A stretch of DNA of 64,000 nt from Dictyobacter formicarum (GTDB lineage Bacteria; Chloroflexota; Ktedonobacteria; Ktedonobacterales; Ktedonobacteraceae): the NCBI RefSeq assembly GCF_016587435.1, contig NZ_BNJJ01000003.1:434001-498000 (forward strand). The letters run 5' to 3'. The translations under genes were made by a program, and so were the position numbers. The notes below the pieces were generated by a model that made no database searches, had not been told where the DNA came from, and saw only the letters and a program-made list of their open reading frames with translations. Positions 16,685-25,975 of this stretch are shown one piece after another (the first letter of the stretch is position 1; every line of letters begins with the position of its first letter).

Positions 16685-17655
16685 ATTTTCGGCAGCGCTG
16701 GAATGATCTTGTAGCCCGTCATCAATTAGAGGCGCAACTGCATATCCCGGAACAGCCTTTGCCGCCTCCGGTGGAAAGCCAGAATATCGTGCAGATTGCA
16801 CGTACCGTGCCACAACATACCTATAGCTTTGATAAAGAGGCCATTCTGGGCATTACCCAGCTATATGCTAATGCTTTGACCAATACACAGCAATCAATCT
16901 ATCTGGAAAACCAGTATTTCTGGCTACGCGCCTACTACGGTGTAGATATTTCATTTCTGGGTAAGGATAGCGCGGAGATGGAAGGGCACATCAAGCAGAT
17001 TATAGCGGCGCTACGACGGGGTGTAACTATGAGTATCATCTTGCCTGACCATCCCAATGTGGGACGCGCCTTCAGCGATGCGGCCCTGATGATGCTACGT
17101 ACGGAAGTACCTGAAGCTGTACAAGAGAGCAGGCTACATGCATTTTGTCTGGCTACCTCGCACTATAAAATGGAGGATGGACTGATTCACTATCGTCCAA
17201 TCTATGTACACTCAAAAGCCGCCATCATTGATGACACCTGGTCTACCGTTGGTTCGGGCAACCTGAATAATCGCGGTATGCATGATGATACCGAGATCAA
17301 TGTTGCCACCCTGGATAGCTCCCTGGCCCATGGCCTGCGACTACTGCTGCAGGCCGAACACATTGGACTGCTGAACCCGGAAGAGCTTGCTGCGGCCTCG
17401 AGACTCTATCGGGAACAAAACCTGGATAAAGAGGCGCGGGCCCTGGCGGAAAAAGCCTTTCAGCAACTGGAAGAGGCCCTGCACGATCCCTTCCAGGCTG
17501 TTCAGCTGATGCATCAGAGTGCCGAGGAAAATTTACAACATTACAAAGCGCGTGAGTCCCTGGTGGGTCACCTGCTGCCCTATCTGACCGCCGCTGAAGC
17601 CACACAGAATGGTTTAAATTTCCGTGAGGAGCACGGCTGGATTGAGGAGCCGTAA
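16624..17655 (+). CDS. Phospholipase D-like protein, C-terminal half (frameshifted)
   Basis: The continuation, in the -1 frame, of the phospholipase D-like protein begun at 15965. Family-like sequence starts right at the C-run (WHDTHAKI around 16630). The second HKD motif, VHSKAAIIDDTWSTVGSGNL, lies near 17210-17270. A helical C-terminal extension follows. An independent start would have to be the TTG near 16660, which has no Shine-Dalgarno site and would cut the domain, so separate expression is unlikely. The joined protein would be about 564 aa with both catalytic motifs, a phosphodiesterase/transphosphatidylase. It ends 2 bp before the stop of the convergent glutamine synthetase gene, with no terminator between. 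Confidence 0.78.
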   Translation, partial: HAWHDTHAKITGLAAGDVELNFRQRWNDLVARHQLEAQLHIPEQPLPPPVESQNIVQIARTVPQHTYSFDKEAILGITQLYANALTNTQQSIYLENQYFWLRAYYGVDISFLGKDSAEMEGHIKQIIAALRRGVTMSIILPDHPNVGRAFSDAALMMLRTEVPEAVQESRLHAFCLATSHYKMEDGLIHYRPIYVHSKAAIIDDTWSTVGSGNLNNRGMHDDTEINVATLDSSLAHGLRLLLQAEHIGLLNPEELAAASRLYREQNLDKEARALAEKAFQQLEEALHDPFQAVQLMHQSAEENLQHYKARESLVGHLLPYLTAAEATQNGLNFREEHGWIEEP

Positions 17656-17657
17656 AA

Positions 17658-19043
17658 CTAGATCAGTTCCAGGTAACGGCGGCGCTCCCAGTTGGTCACG
17701 GCTTTCTCGTATTCCTGGACCTCCCAGCGGCGCGTGGTCACAAAATGCTCGACAAAATCAGCCCCCAGATATTCTCGGGCCACCTCGCTCTGTTCGAACA
17801 GGTCAGTAGCACTGGTCAGATTGCGGGCCAATGGATGCATCTGGCCACTGGCGAGGGCCTGTTCAATTTTGGCTTGACTATAAGCATTGCCGTCCAGGCG
17901 GGGAGATAGCTCTAGCTGGTGCTCAACACCATACAGTCCACTGGCCAGCATGCCAGAAAAGACCAGGTAGAAGTTGGCGTCGGCCCCGGGTACGCGGTTC
18001 TCCAGACGAATGGATTTGCGACCGCTGTTAATGACACGCACAGCACAGGTGCGGTTATCCATTCCCCAGGCGGTGTTGAGTGGGGTCCAGGTGCCCTCAA
18101 TGTAGCGTTTATAAGAATTGATGGTAGGCGCATAGAGAGCCATAAAATCGGGCATCTTCTGCAACACGCCAGCCAGGAAATGCCGCATGGTGGCAGACAT
18201 ATGGTCCTCAGCGTTGTCATCCCAGAAGACGTTGCGTTCACCATCTACATCCCACAAACTCATGTGGGTATGTCCGCTGCTGCCATCTTCCTGGTCGTTC
18301 CACTTAGCCATAAATGTAGGGGTAAAGCCATTCTGGTGGCAGATCTCTTTGACACCATTCTTAAAGAGCATCGTACGATCAGCTGCGGTTAGCGCGGCAC
18401 TATAGCGCATGTTGATTTCATACATGCCCGGCCCATGCTCGCGATTATAGCCCTCGATTTCAATGCCATAAGCACGCATCTGGCGCACGATCTGTCCAAT
18501 CAAATAATCATCGGCCGTTGCATGGCTAATGACATAACAGTTAGTCCCAGGATTCAGCGGGATCAATGCTGGCCCAAAGTCTTTTGCGCGCAGTGACACC
18601 TGATCTTCGCGGAAAAAACGCATCTCTAATTCGGAGGCCGCCATGGGAGCTAAGCCCAAACCACGGGCACGCTCTAGCAAGGACTTCAATACATAGCGAG
18701 GTGAGACGGTAATCGGATCTCCATGCTCGGTCCACAGATCGCAGACGCAGGTCGCCACCTTTTCTTCCCAGGGTACCAGCGTAAAGGTATTGAGGTCGGG
18801 CACCATCACGAAATCCCCAAATCCCCGATTAATGTTGCTCACCTTTAGATTTGGGAGCACATTTTCTGCGATATCCCAGCCAAATAGAACATCTGATTGG
18901 GCAAATCCAGCTTCTATCGATTCCAGGAAGAACGGTGCCGCGACACGTTTACCACGAAAGATACCATCAATATCGGGTACTCCAAGCTTGATGTATTCAA
19001 CTTTTCCGTCCTCAATGAGACTCTTCACCTCAGCGAGATTCAT
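17658..19043 (-). CDS. Glutamine synthetase family protein
   Basis: A 461-aa type I glutamine synthetase-family ligase, forming a gamma-glutamyl amide from glutamate plus ammonia or an amine with ATP. Family blocks are present: beta-grasp start (VEYIKLGVPDIDGIFRGKR), metal-binding SELEMRFF (about 138-145), the catalytic stretch REHGPGMYEINMRY, GSSGHTHMSLWD, and the substrate-binding NRTCAVRVINSGRKSIRLENRVPGADANFY. It lacks several features of canonical GlnA and resembles the PuuA/GlnA3-like group that glutamylates amines, so calling it the main ammonia-assimilating enzyme would be unsafe. GAAGGGGAC precedes the ATG. It is transcribed alone and convergent with the phospholipase D gene. Confidence 0.88.
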   Translation of the reverse strand: MNLAEVKSLIEDGKVEYIKLGVPDIDGIFRGKRVAAPFFLESIEAGFAQSDVLFGWDIAENVLPNLKVSNINRGFGDFVMVPDLNTFTLVPWEEKVATCVCDLWTEHGDPITVSPRYVLKSLLERARGLGLAPMAASELEMRFFREDQVSLRAKDFGPALIPLNPGTNCYVISHATADDYLIGQIVRQMRAYGIEIEGYNREHGPGMYEINMRYSAALTAADRTMLFKNGVKEICHQNGFTPTFMAKWNDQEDGSSGHTHMSLWDVDGERNVFWDDNAEDHMSATMRHFLAGVLQKMPDFMALYAPTINSYKRYIEGTWTPLNTAWGMDNRTCAVRVINSGRKSIRLENRVPGADANFYLVFSGMLASGLYGVEHQLELSPRLDGNAYSQAKIEQALASGQMHPLARNLTSATDLFEQSEVAREYLGADFVEHFVTTRRWEVQEYEKAVTNWERRRYLELI

Positions 19044-19295
19044 CCTATTGTCCCCTTCTTTCTCAGTAGAAATGCAGCGTGTTCCGCCACTTGCAGGCTA
19101 GCTCACAGATGCTAACAAGTATGTATGCTTCGTTTTATTGGCCAGGCATTATTTCTTCTTAGTATAAAGAATGCTTGTTTAACGTTCGCAGGGTAGCATG
19201 CTCTTCAACAGCACGTCAAGTAGGGCGGCCCCTTTGCTCTTAGTATGCGGTAAAAAGCATTTGGAAATGCCACCTGGACGCGGCTGCGCTCATCC

Positions 19296-19324
19296 AAATG
19301 AATGGCATGGCATGCCATTCATTT
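19296..19324 (-). terminator. 14-bp stem overlapping the sigma-factor stop codon
   Basis: AAATGAATGGCATG (19296-19309) and CATGCCATTCATTT (19311-19324) form a near-perfect palindrome. The arm includes the last bases of the sigma-factor stop codon. No U-tract follows on the minus strand. Confidence 0.45.
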
Positions 19325-19946
19325 AGAGGATTTGTTGTAAAGCGGATCGCAACAGCGAGCGGGCGCGCTGGAAATAGGTTTTGGCGGTATTTTCAGGCAT
19401 GTTTAGTATACGCCCAATCTCGCCGAAGCTGAGTTCCTGGGTATAGCGCAACATGACCACTGAGCGAAAGTGTGGTGGAAGATGACGAATAGCCTTGCGC
19501 AAAAATGTACGCATCTCCTGCTGCTCCACGATCACATCGGGCAACGGATCTTCATCGGGAATAATGTTCAGCCAGGAAAACTCGTCGTGCCCACCGCTGT
19601 CTTCTAATTCAGAGAAAAGCAGCGAACGTTGCTTGCGGCGCTCATCAATACAACGATTCCAGGCAACTTGAAACAACCAGGCTTTTAAAGGCTCCCTGGT
19701 ACGGTTAGAATAAAGATTATCCCGCAAACGCGGCAACGAAACATAGAGCTGTAAAAAAACGAATTGCAGCACGTCGTTGGCCCATTCAGTCTCCTTCAGG
19801 CTACGTCGAATAAAGTTATAGAGAGGCAACTGATAACGTTGGACTAGCGTCGTGAACGCGCCCTCATCACCCGTGAGAGCAGCGACAATCAATGCATGAT
19901 CAGAACAATCTGAAGTACAGATAGAAGTATCAAATTGCACAAACAT
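19323..19946 (-). CDS. ECF-type RNA polymerase sigma factor
   Basis: A roughly 207-aa sigma-70 family factor with only regions 2 and 4, the extracytoplasmic-function layout. Region 2 spans about residues 25-95 (LVQRYQLPLYNFIRR, DVLQFVFLQLY, AWLFQVAWNRCIDERRK). Region 4 spans about 150-205 (LPPHFRSVVMLRYTQELSF, then a helix-turn-helix in FGEIGRILNMPENTAKTYFQRAR). The start was placed at 19946, where AAGCAGGA lies 8 nt upstream; longer in-frame starts to 20069 run through a hairpin repeat and are unlikely. No anti-sigma gene is adjacent, so its control is unclear. Divergent from the carboxypeptidase gene 630 bp away. Confidence 0.9.
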   Translation of the reverse strand: MFVQFDTSICTSDCSDHALIVAALTGDEGAFTTLVQRYQLPLYNFIRRSLKETEWANDVLQFVFLQLYVSLPRLRDNLYSNRTREPLKAWLFQVAWNRCIDERRKQRSLLFSELEDSGGHDEFSWLNIIPDEDPLPDVIVEQQEMRTFLRKAIRHLPPHFRSVVMLRYTQELSFGEIGRILNMPENTAKTYFQRARSLLRSALQQIL

Positions 19947-19987
19947 CGATAAACATCCTGCTTCTCTTTTATAACCCGAGCTGTTTT

Positions 19988-20038
19988 TATGGTGTGGTGT
20001 CACAAATGCGCCGGGCGCATTTGTGACACCACACCATA
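19988..20038 (+). repeat. 25-bp perfect inverted repeat with 1-nt centre
   Basis: Arms 19988-20012 and 20014-20038 are perfectly complementary around one G. A run of six T follows on the plus strand. It sits upstream of the sigma-factor start, in the 5' region rather than at a gene end, so it could be an attenuator on the opposite strand, an operator-like palindrome or an inserted hairpin element. Confidence 0.7.
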
Positions 20039-20457
20039 TTTTTTGAACACCAAAGGTGCGAAAATGCATGCGCAGAAATCACAGAACGCATAGGAGTTCG
20101 ACATCTCCTTACATATTTAAAGGTTGACATGCCGAGACGAAAATATAGGTATTCTCAAAACTAAGAGGATCGAATGATATGATTACGTTACATGCAATAT
20201 AATATGTATTGTAAAGCAGAGATTGCTTCTCTCTTTTTCTATGTACTATAGCAAAAAAGTTTGAGAGAAGCTTCAAAAATATGTAAAGTTTGCGTCAATA
20301 GTCTATCAACTTACTGCATACAGTAGTCAGCGTCAGAAGGTCGATCCTGTGCCGCATTGGAGGCGCAGTCGATCGCTTTATTGCCAGTGAGACAGGTACG
20401 CAAAAAGCTGAAAGAGCTTGAGTTCATTACCATGATTAAGGCATTCTCCTCACAAAG

Positions 20458-20487
20458 TTGACAATAATGAAATTAGCTGAGTAAGAT
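20458..20487 (+). promoter_or_regulatory. Candidate promoter of the carboxypeptidase gene
   Basis: TTGACA (20458-20463), 18-bp spacer, TAAGAT (20482-20487), about 90 bp upstream of the ATG at 20579. The rest of the 630-bp region from 19947 holds the hairpin at 19988 and no other gene that could be supported. Confidence 0.5.
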
Positions 20488-20578
20488 AGATGGAAGTAAT
20501 TAAGAAGTAAAAAAGTTCATAAAGCAATACATTCACATGTTTTTTTTCGCTTGACTACTAAATGGAGAGGATTGACGG

Positions 20579-22462
20579 ATGGGCAGAACGCCGTCACATA
20601 AAAATGACCATCTGGATGAAGAGGTAACAGCGCGCGATATGCAGCGTTCTAGCCGGGATCGTGGTCGCCGTCAACCAGTAAAGGAAGGCTATGAAGAGGG
20701 AAGTGAGGATTATAAACTCGATGAGCATCCTGAGATCCCCAGGATACGCCGAGCATCACGCTTCTTAGATCTTGAGTCAACTACGCCAACACATTCTCCA
20801 TCAAAATCTGCGCGGAGGGCGCGCCTGGCGAAACCACAACCAGGTGGCCGCGTAAATACTGAACAGTTGATGAAACGGCGCTTGAAGCTGCGTGAAGAAC
20901 AGGCTCTCAAGGATCAGACCAGGGTGAGGCGTCCACGTACCTATGTACGTGAGAGGCCTCAGGATCAGATCAGGACGCGCCGCCCAAAACCCCGTGTATA
21001 TATTGAAGATGTTCCGGCCGCTACACCTGAGCAGCCGACCACTAAGAGTCGGCCAGTCAAAGCGCCAACCAGGACCAAACAGTTCCCCGCTGCCTACCAT
21101 ATACCCACTGTGCAGCAATCTTATACACGTATCGGACGACGTGAGCGACGGGCGCAGCGTCTTATATTTGATGTGTTCCATACGATCAGGCACAATCGGC
21201 CGCTAGCCCTGATACTCAGCGGCACATTGATCCTGCTGATCGTGATACCTTTGCTCACAAATATGTTGTCGCGCACACCTACGAGTACGACAGCTCAGTT
21301 TCCCGGCTCTACCGGCAATCAATCCTCCACAGCGACAGCGGTCTTAAAGCCTGCCAACTCGGCGAATCCACATGAGCTGGTCATTGTACCGCCAAATAAT
21401 AATCATCCGGCGCCACCCATCCTGGCAACGTCCGCCTATCTGCTCGATGCGGATACCGGCGTCACTCTGTATGCTCGTAATCCATTTATGCATATTCCGA
21501 TGATGAGTACGACAAAATTGATGACGGCACTGCTCGCGATAGAGCACGGCAACCTGGATCAACAGGTTACAATTACCCCTGCGATTAATAATGACCTCCA
21601 ACAGCTATCTGCAGATAGCTCCCTCATGGGGATAAAGCCCGGCGAAACCTATAGCGTACGCGATCTGCTTTATGGCCTGTTGTTGGTATCTGGCAACGAT
21701 GCCGCGCTGGCTATCGCCGATGCCGATGCGGGTACCATGCCTAAGTTTGTGGATCAAATGAATCAGCGCGCCCAACAATTAGGCTTGCACGATACACACT
21801 TCCGCAATCCGCATGGCTTGATAGAGGATAACCATTACTCAAGCGCCCATGATCTGGCCATTCTGGGCCAGAAGGTCTTCAGCAACGCGCAAATTCGGCA
21901 AATCAGTTCGACAAAAGAGTACCATATCGTAGCCAATACGCAGCATGCCGAACACTTTTTAGAGAACGGTGACCAGTTTATGTACTGGTATCCGGGCGTA
22001 GATGGTGGCAAAACCGGCTGGGACGCGGGCTCCAATTTCTTACAGGTGATCTCATGCACACGCAACAATCACCACCTGATAGGCGTTGTCATGCACACAG
22101 CCGATTGGTGGACCGATATGCGCGATCTGATGAACTATGGCTTCAGTAATTTTACCTGGATTTCACCACGTGAAATCAATGCCAATGTACATCCAATCCC
22201 TTTTGCTGCCGAATGGACCTACTTCCATAGCGATACACGTGAGCGCACAATCCCAATGGGTAATAATGGACGCTTCTATGTCTATACTGAATACGCTATT
22301 TCAGGCCTGATCATGAATTATTTTGATAAAAATCAAGGCCTGCACAAATTTGGGTATCCAATTAGTCCGGTCAATACGACTGCCACAACTTTACTCAGTC
22401 AGCGCTTTGAGCATGCAACGATTCAGTGCGATCTACAATCCAAACAATGTAAAACGATTTAA
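20579..22462 (+). CDS. D-alanyl-D-alanine carboxypeptidase (peptidase S11) with cytoplasmic basic tail
   Basis: A 627-aa penicillin-binding protein of the PBP5/DacA (S11) type that trims the terminal D-Ala of peptidoglycan stem peptides. The three active-site motifs are clear: STTK (Ser310, Lys313), SGN (from Ser371) and KTG (from Lys478). Unusually, about 200 N-terminal residues are Arg/Lys/Pro-rich and disordered, followed by one membrane helix (about 206-228) and a Thr/Ser-rich linker. This is a type II membrane protein with a large cytoplasmic tail rather than a secreted enzyme with a C-terminal anchor. About 70 residues after the enzyme domain (YTEYAISGLIMNYF, KFGYPISPV) resemble wall-binding LGFP-like repeats. 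GGAGAGGA precedes the ATG. Followed by murT-gatD, also a peptidoglycan function. Confidence 0.9.
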   Translation: MGRTPSHKNDHLDEEVTARDMQRSSRDRGRRQPVKEGYEEGSEDYKLDEHPEIPRIRRASRFLDLESTTPTHSPSKSARRARLAKPQPGGRVNTEQLMKRRLKLREEQALKDQTRVRRPRTYVRERPQDQIRTRRPKPRVYIEDVPAATPEQPTTKSRPVKAPTRTKQFPAAYHIPTVQQSYTRIGRRERRAQRLIFDVFHTIRHNRPLALILSGTLILLIVIPLLTNMLSRTPTSTTAQFPGSTGNQSSTATAVLKPANSANPHELVIVPPNNNHPAPPILATSAYLLDADTGVTLYARNPFMHIPMMSTTKLMTALLAIEHGNLDQQVTITPAINNDLQQLSADSSLMGIKPGETYSVRDLLYGLLLVSGNDAALAIADADAGTMPKFVDQMNQRAQQLGLHDTHFRNPHGLIEDNHYSSAHDLAILGQKVFSNAQIRQISSTKEYHIVANTQHAEHFLENGDQFMYWYPGVDGGKTGWDAGSNFLQVISCTRNNHHLIGVVMHTADWWTDMRDLMNYGFSNFTWISPREINANVHPIPFAAEWTYFHSDTRERTIPMGNNGRFYVYTEYAISGLIMNYFDKNQGLHKFGYPISPVNTTATTLLSQRFEHATIQCDLQSKQCKTI

Positions 22463-22536
22463 GGCCCGTAGTGCTGGAAGAAAAAGCCATCAAGAAACCA
22501 TATTCGAATGTGGCGCGTTATTTTTGTGAAATGGTG

Positions 22537-22568
22537 ACATGGTAATGAGCGGCGTGCCGTGACCATGT
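22537..22568 (+). terminator. Hairpin downstream of the carboxypeptidase gene
   Basis: ACATGGT (22537-22543) pairs with ACCATGT (22562-22568), with an inner CGGC/GCCG stem. No U-tract. Confidence 0.4.
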
Positions 22569-22579
22569 GCCTAATTCAC

Positions 22580-22608
22580 TTGCTCGCTATACTCATGTTT
22601 GTTATACT
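22580..22608 (+). promoter_or_regulatory. Candidate promoter of murT-gatD
   Basis: TTGCTC (22580-22585), 17-bp spacer, TATACT (22603-22608). It lies about 180 bp upstream of the chosen murT start. The rest of 22463-22790 shows no gene. Confidence 0.5.
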
Positions 22609-22790
22609 TCAAACGGCGAAGCTGTAGAAAGCAATACAACCCAAAAGTGGATTTCTACATATATGCCATCTAGCTATAAATGTTTATAGCCAGAGGCATA
22701 GCGCTTATTTTCATTTTTATGCGGCGTGATCCAGCGGGACATCTCCCATCGGTACGCCTTGAAGCTTTTTTAGTCAGGGTATGGGTTTCT

Positions 22791-24233
22791 ATGCAAACAG
22801 ATAATTCAAACAATGACAGCACTACACCGTCTGGATTACGCAAAGCACGGCTGGCCTTCGCGATATCCGCAGGTAAACTAGCTGGCGCATCCGGGCGTTT
22901 GTTTCATATTGGAGGCGGCACCAGTTTACCAGGTATGATTGCGCGCCGCATCGATCCAAATGTGCTGAAATCAGTTGTCGGTGGCAGTAAAGCCAAAAAA
23001 ATTGTGATTACCGGCAGTAATGGAAAAACAACAACAGCGCGCATGACGGCGGCTATCGCTGATGCAGCAGGCCATCGTGTTTCTCAGAACCGCACGGGCT
23101 CTAATCTGCTTCAAGGTGTGACCTCCGTGGCAGTAAACTTTTCCGATCTATTTGGACGACTGGAAAGTGATGTGTTGCTTTTCGAGATTGATGAAGCAAC
23201 CATACCTCTGGCTGTTCCTGAGATCCAACCCGATGTGGTCGTTATTACCAACATTTTCCGTGATCAATTAGACCGTTATGGTGAACTGTATGCGGTGGCG
23301 CGTGCGCTCAACGAGATGCTAGAGAGCCTGCCAGAGACCGCGACCATCCTGCTCAATGGCAATGATCCTCAAGTAGCAAATTTTGGTATCAACGCCAAAG
23401 CGAAACGCCTCTTCTTTGGTCTGGAAACGAAAGACATTGGCACTCCGGTACCCGAGCAGTCAGCCGATATTATCCGCTGTATCCATTGCGACAGCGATTT
23501 CAACTACGAGGTAGCCTATCTATCTCATCTAGGTTTGTATCGTTGCCCTGAGTGCGGCTATACATTGCCAAACCTCGATATTGCCGTCACCTCCGCTGCA
23601 CTGGCTGAAAATGGTGAAGGGGCCAGCCATATCAAACTGCGCACTCCCAAAGGCGAAATGAAGCTGGAGATCCCGCTGCCCGGCGTTCATAACATCTATA
23701 ATGCCGCCGCCGCCATTGGCGCCGCGATGGCCGCTGGCTTCCCTCTGGATACCGTGCAGACGGCAATGACAAATATTCGCACAGCTTTTGGTCGTATGGA
23801 GAAAATTCAAGCTGGCGATAAAACAATCTATCTCTCCTTCGTCAAAAATCCAACGTCCTTCAACTTGATGTTGCGCTTGATCACTCAGCATCCGGGCAAG
23901 AAACATCTCTTGCTGGCCATGAGCCACACGGTCGTCGATGGGCAGGACTTTGGCTGGCTGTGGGATGTTGACCTCGAGGATATCGCACCCAACATTTTGG
24001 ATGCAGTCTGTAGCGGCAATAAAACGGAAGAACTGGCTATGCGACTGAAATATGCCGAGGTGCCCACCGATAAAATCTCGCTGATCGAGGATCGTGAGGC
24101 AGCACTGGACGCAGCCATCAAGCAGGTCGAGCCGGGCGGCACGCTCTACATTATGAGCGGTTACACTCCAACCCAGGAGTTACGTCGAGTTATGCAGAAG
24201 CGCGGCTGGGTCAAGCACTTCTGGGAGGAATAG
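22791..24233 (+). CDS. murT: MurT, lipid II isoglutaminyl synthase ligase subunit
   Basis: A 480-aa Mur-ligase-like protein. With GatD it amidates the alpha-carboxyl of D-Glu in the lipid II stem peptide (giving D-iso-glutamine) at the cytoplasmic face, using ATP and ammonia from glutamine. The ATP loop GSNGKTTTAR lies near residue 75. A four-Cys zinc ribbon typical of MurT (CIHCDSDF ... YRCPECGY) interrupts the Mur central domain, and the C-terminal domain (former DUF1727) follows. The start at 22791 was chosen over 22680 because the upstream residues are unlike the family and lack a Shine-Dalgarno site. The gatD ATG lies 3 nt after the stop. The pair is typical of Gram-positive bacteria and some Chloroflexota. 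Confidence 0.93.
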   Translation: MQTDNSNNDSTTPSGLRKARLAFAISAGKLAGASGRLFHIGGGTSLPGMIARRIDPNVLKSVVGGSKAKKIVITGSNGKTTTARMTAAIADAAGHRVSQNRTGSNLLQGVTSVAVNFSDLFGRLESDVLLFEIDEATIPLAVPEIQPDVVVITNIFRDQLDRYGELYAVARALNEMLESLPETATILLNGNDPQVANFGINAKAKRLFFGLETKDIGTPVPEQSADIIRCIHCDSDFNYEVAYLSHLGLYRCPECGYTLPNLDIAVTSAALAENGEGASHIKLRTPKGEMKLEIPLPGVHNIYNAAAAIGAAMAAGFPLDTVQTAMTNIRTAFGRMEKIQAGDKTIYLSFVKNPTSFNLMLRLITQHPGKKHLLLAMSHTVVDGQDFGWLWDVDLEDIAPNILDAVCSGNKTEELAMRLKYAEVPTDKISLIEDREAALDAAIKQVEPGGTLYIMSGYTPTQELRRVMQKRGWVKHFWEE

Positions 24234-24236
24234 GAC

Positions 24237-25043
24237 ATGAGCGAAAAACAAACGGATACAGCAGGGATGGTAATCAGGATTGGACATCTGTATCCAACCT
24301 TGATGAGCGTTGCGGCCGACCGGGGAAATCTCTTTTCTATTGAGCGTCGCTGCAAATGGCGCGGCATCTCAACTGAGGTTGAGCAGATCTTTGTGAAGCA
24401 GACCCCTGATTTCACTAAATACGATCTGATTTTGATCCATGGGGCGGCTGACCGTGAAATGGAAATTGCTTCAAAGGATATCCAACACAAGGCCTCTTCC
24501 TTGCTTGAGGCGGCCGAGTCAAATACGGTATTCTTGAGCGTATGTGCCGGCTATCAACTGCTTGGACACTACTATAAACCATTTAATGGTCCTGAATTAA
24601 AGGGTGTCGGTCTGTTCGACATGTATACTGAAGGTGGGTCGACACGTTTTATGACCCACATGGCTCTCGAATGTAATTTCGAGGAGACTGGAACCAAGGT
24701 TCTGGTTGGCTATGAGAACCATAGCGGACGCACATATCTGGGTCCCAAGTCACAGCCGCTAGGAAAGGTACTGGCAGGCTGGGGCAACAATGGCAAGGAT
24801 GGCGTTGAGGGCGCTTTGTATAAAAATGCTTTCGGCACCTATACCCACGGGCCGGTCCTACCGAAGAATCCCTGGTTCACCGACTTGTTGATTCAACGTG
24901 CACTTGAACACCGCTATGGAAAAGTAAAGTTGTTGCCATTGGATGATAGTACCGAGAACGCTGCCCATGCCGCCGCGCATAAGCTGGCGATGGAATTCAA
25001 GGGAACGATGTCCGCTATTGAGGCAACACCCTGGAAACGCTAG
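24237..25043 (+). CDS. gatD: GatD, lipid II isoglutaminyl synthase glutaminase subunit
   Basis: A 268-aa class I-like glutamine amidotransferase (CobB/CobQ-type) that hydrolyses glutamine and channels ammonia to MurT. Catalytic Cys103 is in FLSVCAGYQLLG, and His204 in YTHGPVLPKNPW. The distal fold positions match GatD, whose active site is a Cys-His dyad. The first ten residues before VIRIGHLYP may be an extension; an alternative start is the ATG at 24267. Translationally coupled to murT (3-nt gap). Confidence 0.93.
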   Translation: MSEKQTDTAGMVIRIGHLYPTLMSVAADRGNLFSIERRCKWRGISTEVEQIFVKQTPDFTKYDLILIHGAADREMEIASKDIQHKASSLLEAAESNTVFLSVCAGYQLLGHYYKPFNGPELKGVGLFDMYTEGGSTRFMTHMALECNFEETGTKVLVGYENHSGRTYLGPKSQPLGKVLAGWGNNGKDGVEGALYKNAFGTYTHGPVLPKNPWFTDLLIQRALEHRYGKVKLLPLDDSTENAAHAAAHKLAMEFKGTMSAIEATPWKR

Positions 25044-25073
25044 CATCTAGCATAGCAAGGAATAATATCGTTT

Positions 25074-25895
25074 ATGCCAGCAAAACATACCCTCAAGCTT
25101 ACGTTGTTAATCGCTCTGCTGGTCTGTTCATTGCTGGCCTGCGATGTGGTGCCCAGCATTACATTTAAAGGTACTCCAATCACAGCTCCACCAAAAGCTG
25201 GTGGTAGCGATACTTTAAATACCTGGACGCAAACTCAACCAGGGGTTGAGCTACGCCGGGAACATTGGAAAGGCGCGAGTGGAAACGAGGATACCGTGAC
25301 TATTACGCGCTTTGATACCCATAAGGTTCATGTGAGTATCGGCTATCAACCGGATAAACCCCTGCAATTGAAAGATTGGATGCAGCAAACTCATGCTATT
25401 GCGGTAATGAATGGTGGCTACTTTGATCAGCATAATCAGGCTACGGCTCTGCTGATTTCAAATGGTCAGGCCAACGGTACTTCGTACCAGGGTTGCTGTG
25501 GTATGCTCGCGGTGGATGCGCAGAACAATGTGAGCATTCAGTCGTTAAGTAATCAACCCTATGATCCAGGTACCGAACAATTGCAGCAGGCGACGCAGAG
25601 CAGGCCGATGTTGATCGTGGATGGGAAACGTACCCAATTCCAGGAAACGGCCGCGGCCAGCCCTCGTAGCGTTGTAGCGATGGATAATCAGGGCCGACTC
25701 CTGTTTATTGTCAGTCCCGCACAGGCCTTTTCGGTTGATGAACTGGCAGACTTACTCGTTCAGTCGGATCTATCGCTGAAGATGGCGTTAAATCTGGATG
25801 GCGGTACTTCAACTGGGCTTTATCTGCACTCTGGTGGCCAGCAGGTCAGCCTTGACTCTGTTACGGCATTGCCTATTGTAATCATTGTCAAATAA
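25074..25895 (+). CDS. Phosphodiester glycosidase (NAGPA-like) family lipoprotein
   Basis: A 273-aa lipoprotein: the signal peptide ends with the lipobox SLLAC (Cys23). The mature part is a phosphodiester glycosidase/DUF2233-type domain, recognisable from AVMNGGYFD (about 112-120), RSVVAMDNQGRLLFIV and the terminal LNLDGGTSTGLYL (about 242-254). The family includes the uncovering enzyme of mannose-6-phosphate tags and secreted bacterial sugar-phosphodiester hydrolases. A role in wall polymer or exopolysaccharide turnover is plausible given the neighbouring peptidoglycan genes but unproven. It starts 30 bp after gatD and may be the last gene of that operon, closed by the terminator at 25905. 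Confidence 0.85.
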   Translation: MPAKHTLKLTLLIALLVCSLLACDVVPSITFKGTPITAPPKAGGSDTLNTWTQTQPGVELRREHWKGASGNEDTVTITRFDTHKVHVSIGYQPDKPLQLKDWMQQTHAIAVMNGGYFDQHNQATALLISNGQANGTSYQGCCGMLAVDAQNNVSIQSLSNQPYDPGTEQLQQATQSRPMLIVDGKRTQFQETAAASPRSVVAMDNQGRLLFIVSPAQAFSVDELADLLVQSDLSLKMALNLDGGTSTGLYLHSGGQQVSLDSVTALPIVIIVK

Positions 25896-25904
25896 TATAT
25901 CGGT

Positions 25905-25951
25905 ATAGCAAGAAGCCAGGAACAGATCAGTTGTTCCTGGCTTCTTGCTAT
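25905..25951. terminator. Strong convergent terminator hairpin
   Basis: A perfect 20-bp stem (arms 25905-25924 and 25932-25951) with a 7-nt loop between two convergent genes, followed by TTTAT on the plus strand. Confidence 0.8.
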
Positions 25952-25975
25952 TTATCTCAATTACAACAGACCTGT

